Assembly: GCA_937952305.1 (NCBI GenBank)
Contig: CALFZO010000160.1
Location: 1 to 5,652 of the forward strand
DNA: 5,652 nucleotides
Source of the DNA: an uncultured Anaerolineales bacterium
Lineage (GTDB): Bacteria > Chloroflexota > Anaerolineae > Anaerolineales > UBA6663
Direction of reading: 5' to 3'
This document shows, in pieces, positions 5,618 through 5,652 of this stretch. The notes beneath the pieces are model-generated. The model was not told the DNA's origin. It was given only the letters and a program-made list of their open reading frames with translations, and did no database searches. Position 1 is the first letter of the stretch, and each line of letters opens with the position of its first letter. The translations under genes were made by a program, and so were the position numbers.

Positions 5618-5647
5618 ATTGTAGCATTTGCAAGTATTGACTAACAA
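5618..5647 (-). promoter_or_regulatory. Putative sigma-70-type promoter and operator of the TetR gene
   Basis: On the minus strand TTGTTA (5642-5647, 4 of 6 to consensus) and TACAAT (5618-5623, 5 of 6) are 18 bases apart in AT-rich DNA. The predicted start of transcription, about 5611, leaves a very short leader beginning at the ribosome site. The two elements are embedded in an imperfect inverted repeat, ATTGTTAG (5641-5648) against CTACAAT (5618-5624), with TTGCAA at 5628-5633 between them. A TetR dimer bound there would block the promoter, consistent with autorepression. Confidence 0.5.
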
Positions 5648-5652
5648 TAAAG

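Noticed and set aside
5601..5633. Upstream ATG starts of the TetR gene
   Set aside because: These codons overlap the predicted promoter and ribosome site; the ATG at 5600 follows AGGAG at good spacing and matches the family start.

Overview
This 5.65-kb window is GC-rich (sampled 60-base lines of the left and centre are mostly 57-78% GC). All convincing genes lie on the minus strand, so the reading order runs from right to left. The gene content points to Chloroflexota (Anaerolineae-like). The three central genes are a trio of uncharacterised families known mainly from Actinobacteria and, as I recall, also found in Chloroflexi. The usual actinobacterial neighbour mshC is absent here. The phylum call is an inference from gene content, not a sequence match.

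Layout from right to left. A TetR-family regulator (5013-5600) has its own AT-rich promoter at the window edge and is distinctly lower in GC (about 56%) than its neighbours. A GC-rich spacer of about 360 bases (4652-5012) follows, with no intact gene. It ends at an extended -10 promoter (TGCTATACT) lying directly against the ATG of a RarA/MgsA-type AAA+ ATPase (3227-4651), whose mRNA may therefore be leaderless. Downstream come a histidine-phosphatase-superfamily protein of the MSMEG_4193 type (2575-3186), a structured 108-base gap with two hairpins and a degenerate 26-base repeat, a DUF3090 protein with a C-terminal zinc-knuckle-like motif (1942-2466), an SCO1664-family kinase-like protein (1192-1935), and an unrecognised 338-residue protein (121-1137). 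A textbook intrinsic terminator (73-99) closes the minus-strand run. A 22-base tandem repeat that folds into GC-rich hairpins occupies the window's left end (1-58).

How the genes may work together. The five genes from rarA to the unknown protein lie head to tail with gaps of 40, 108, 6 and 54 bases, one visible promoter at the head and one terminator at the tail, so they could form one operon. The trio pairs a kinase-like fold with a phosphatase-like fold and a small zinc-binding-type protein. That suggests addition and removal of a phosphate on an unknown substrate. No biochemical role is established for it to my knowledge. RarA acts at stalled replication forks; its link with the trio may be only positional. 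The TetR gene appears to be a separate unit, perhaps acquired, with an operator-like dyad over its own promoter; any divergent target would lie beyond the right edge.
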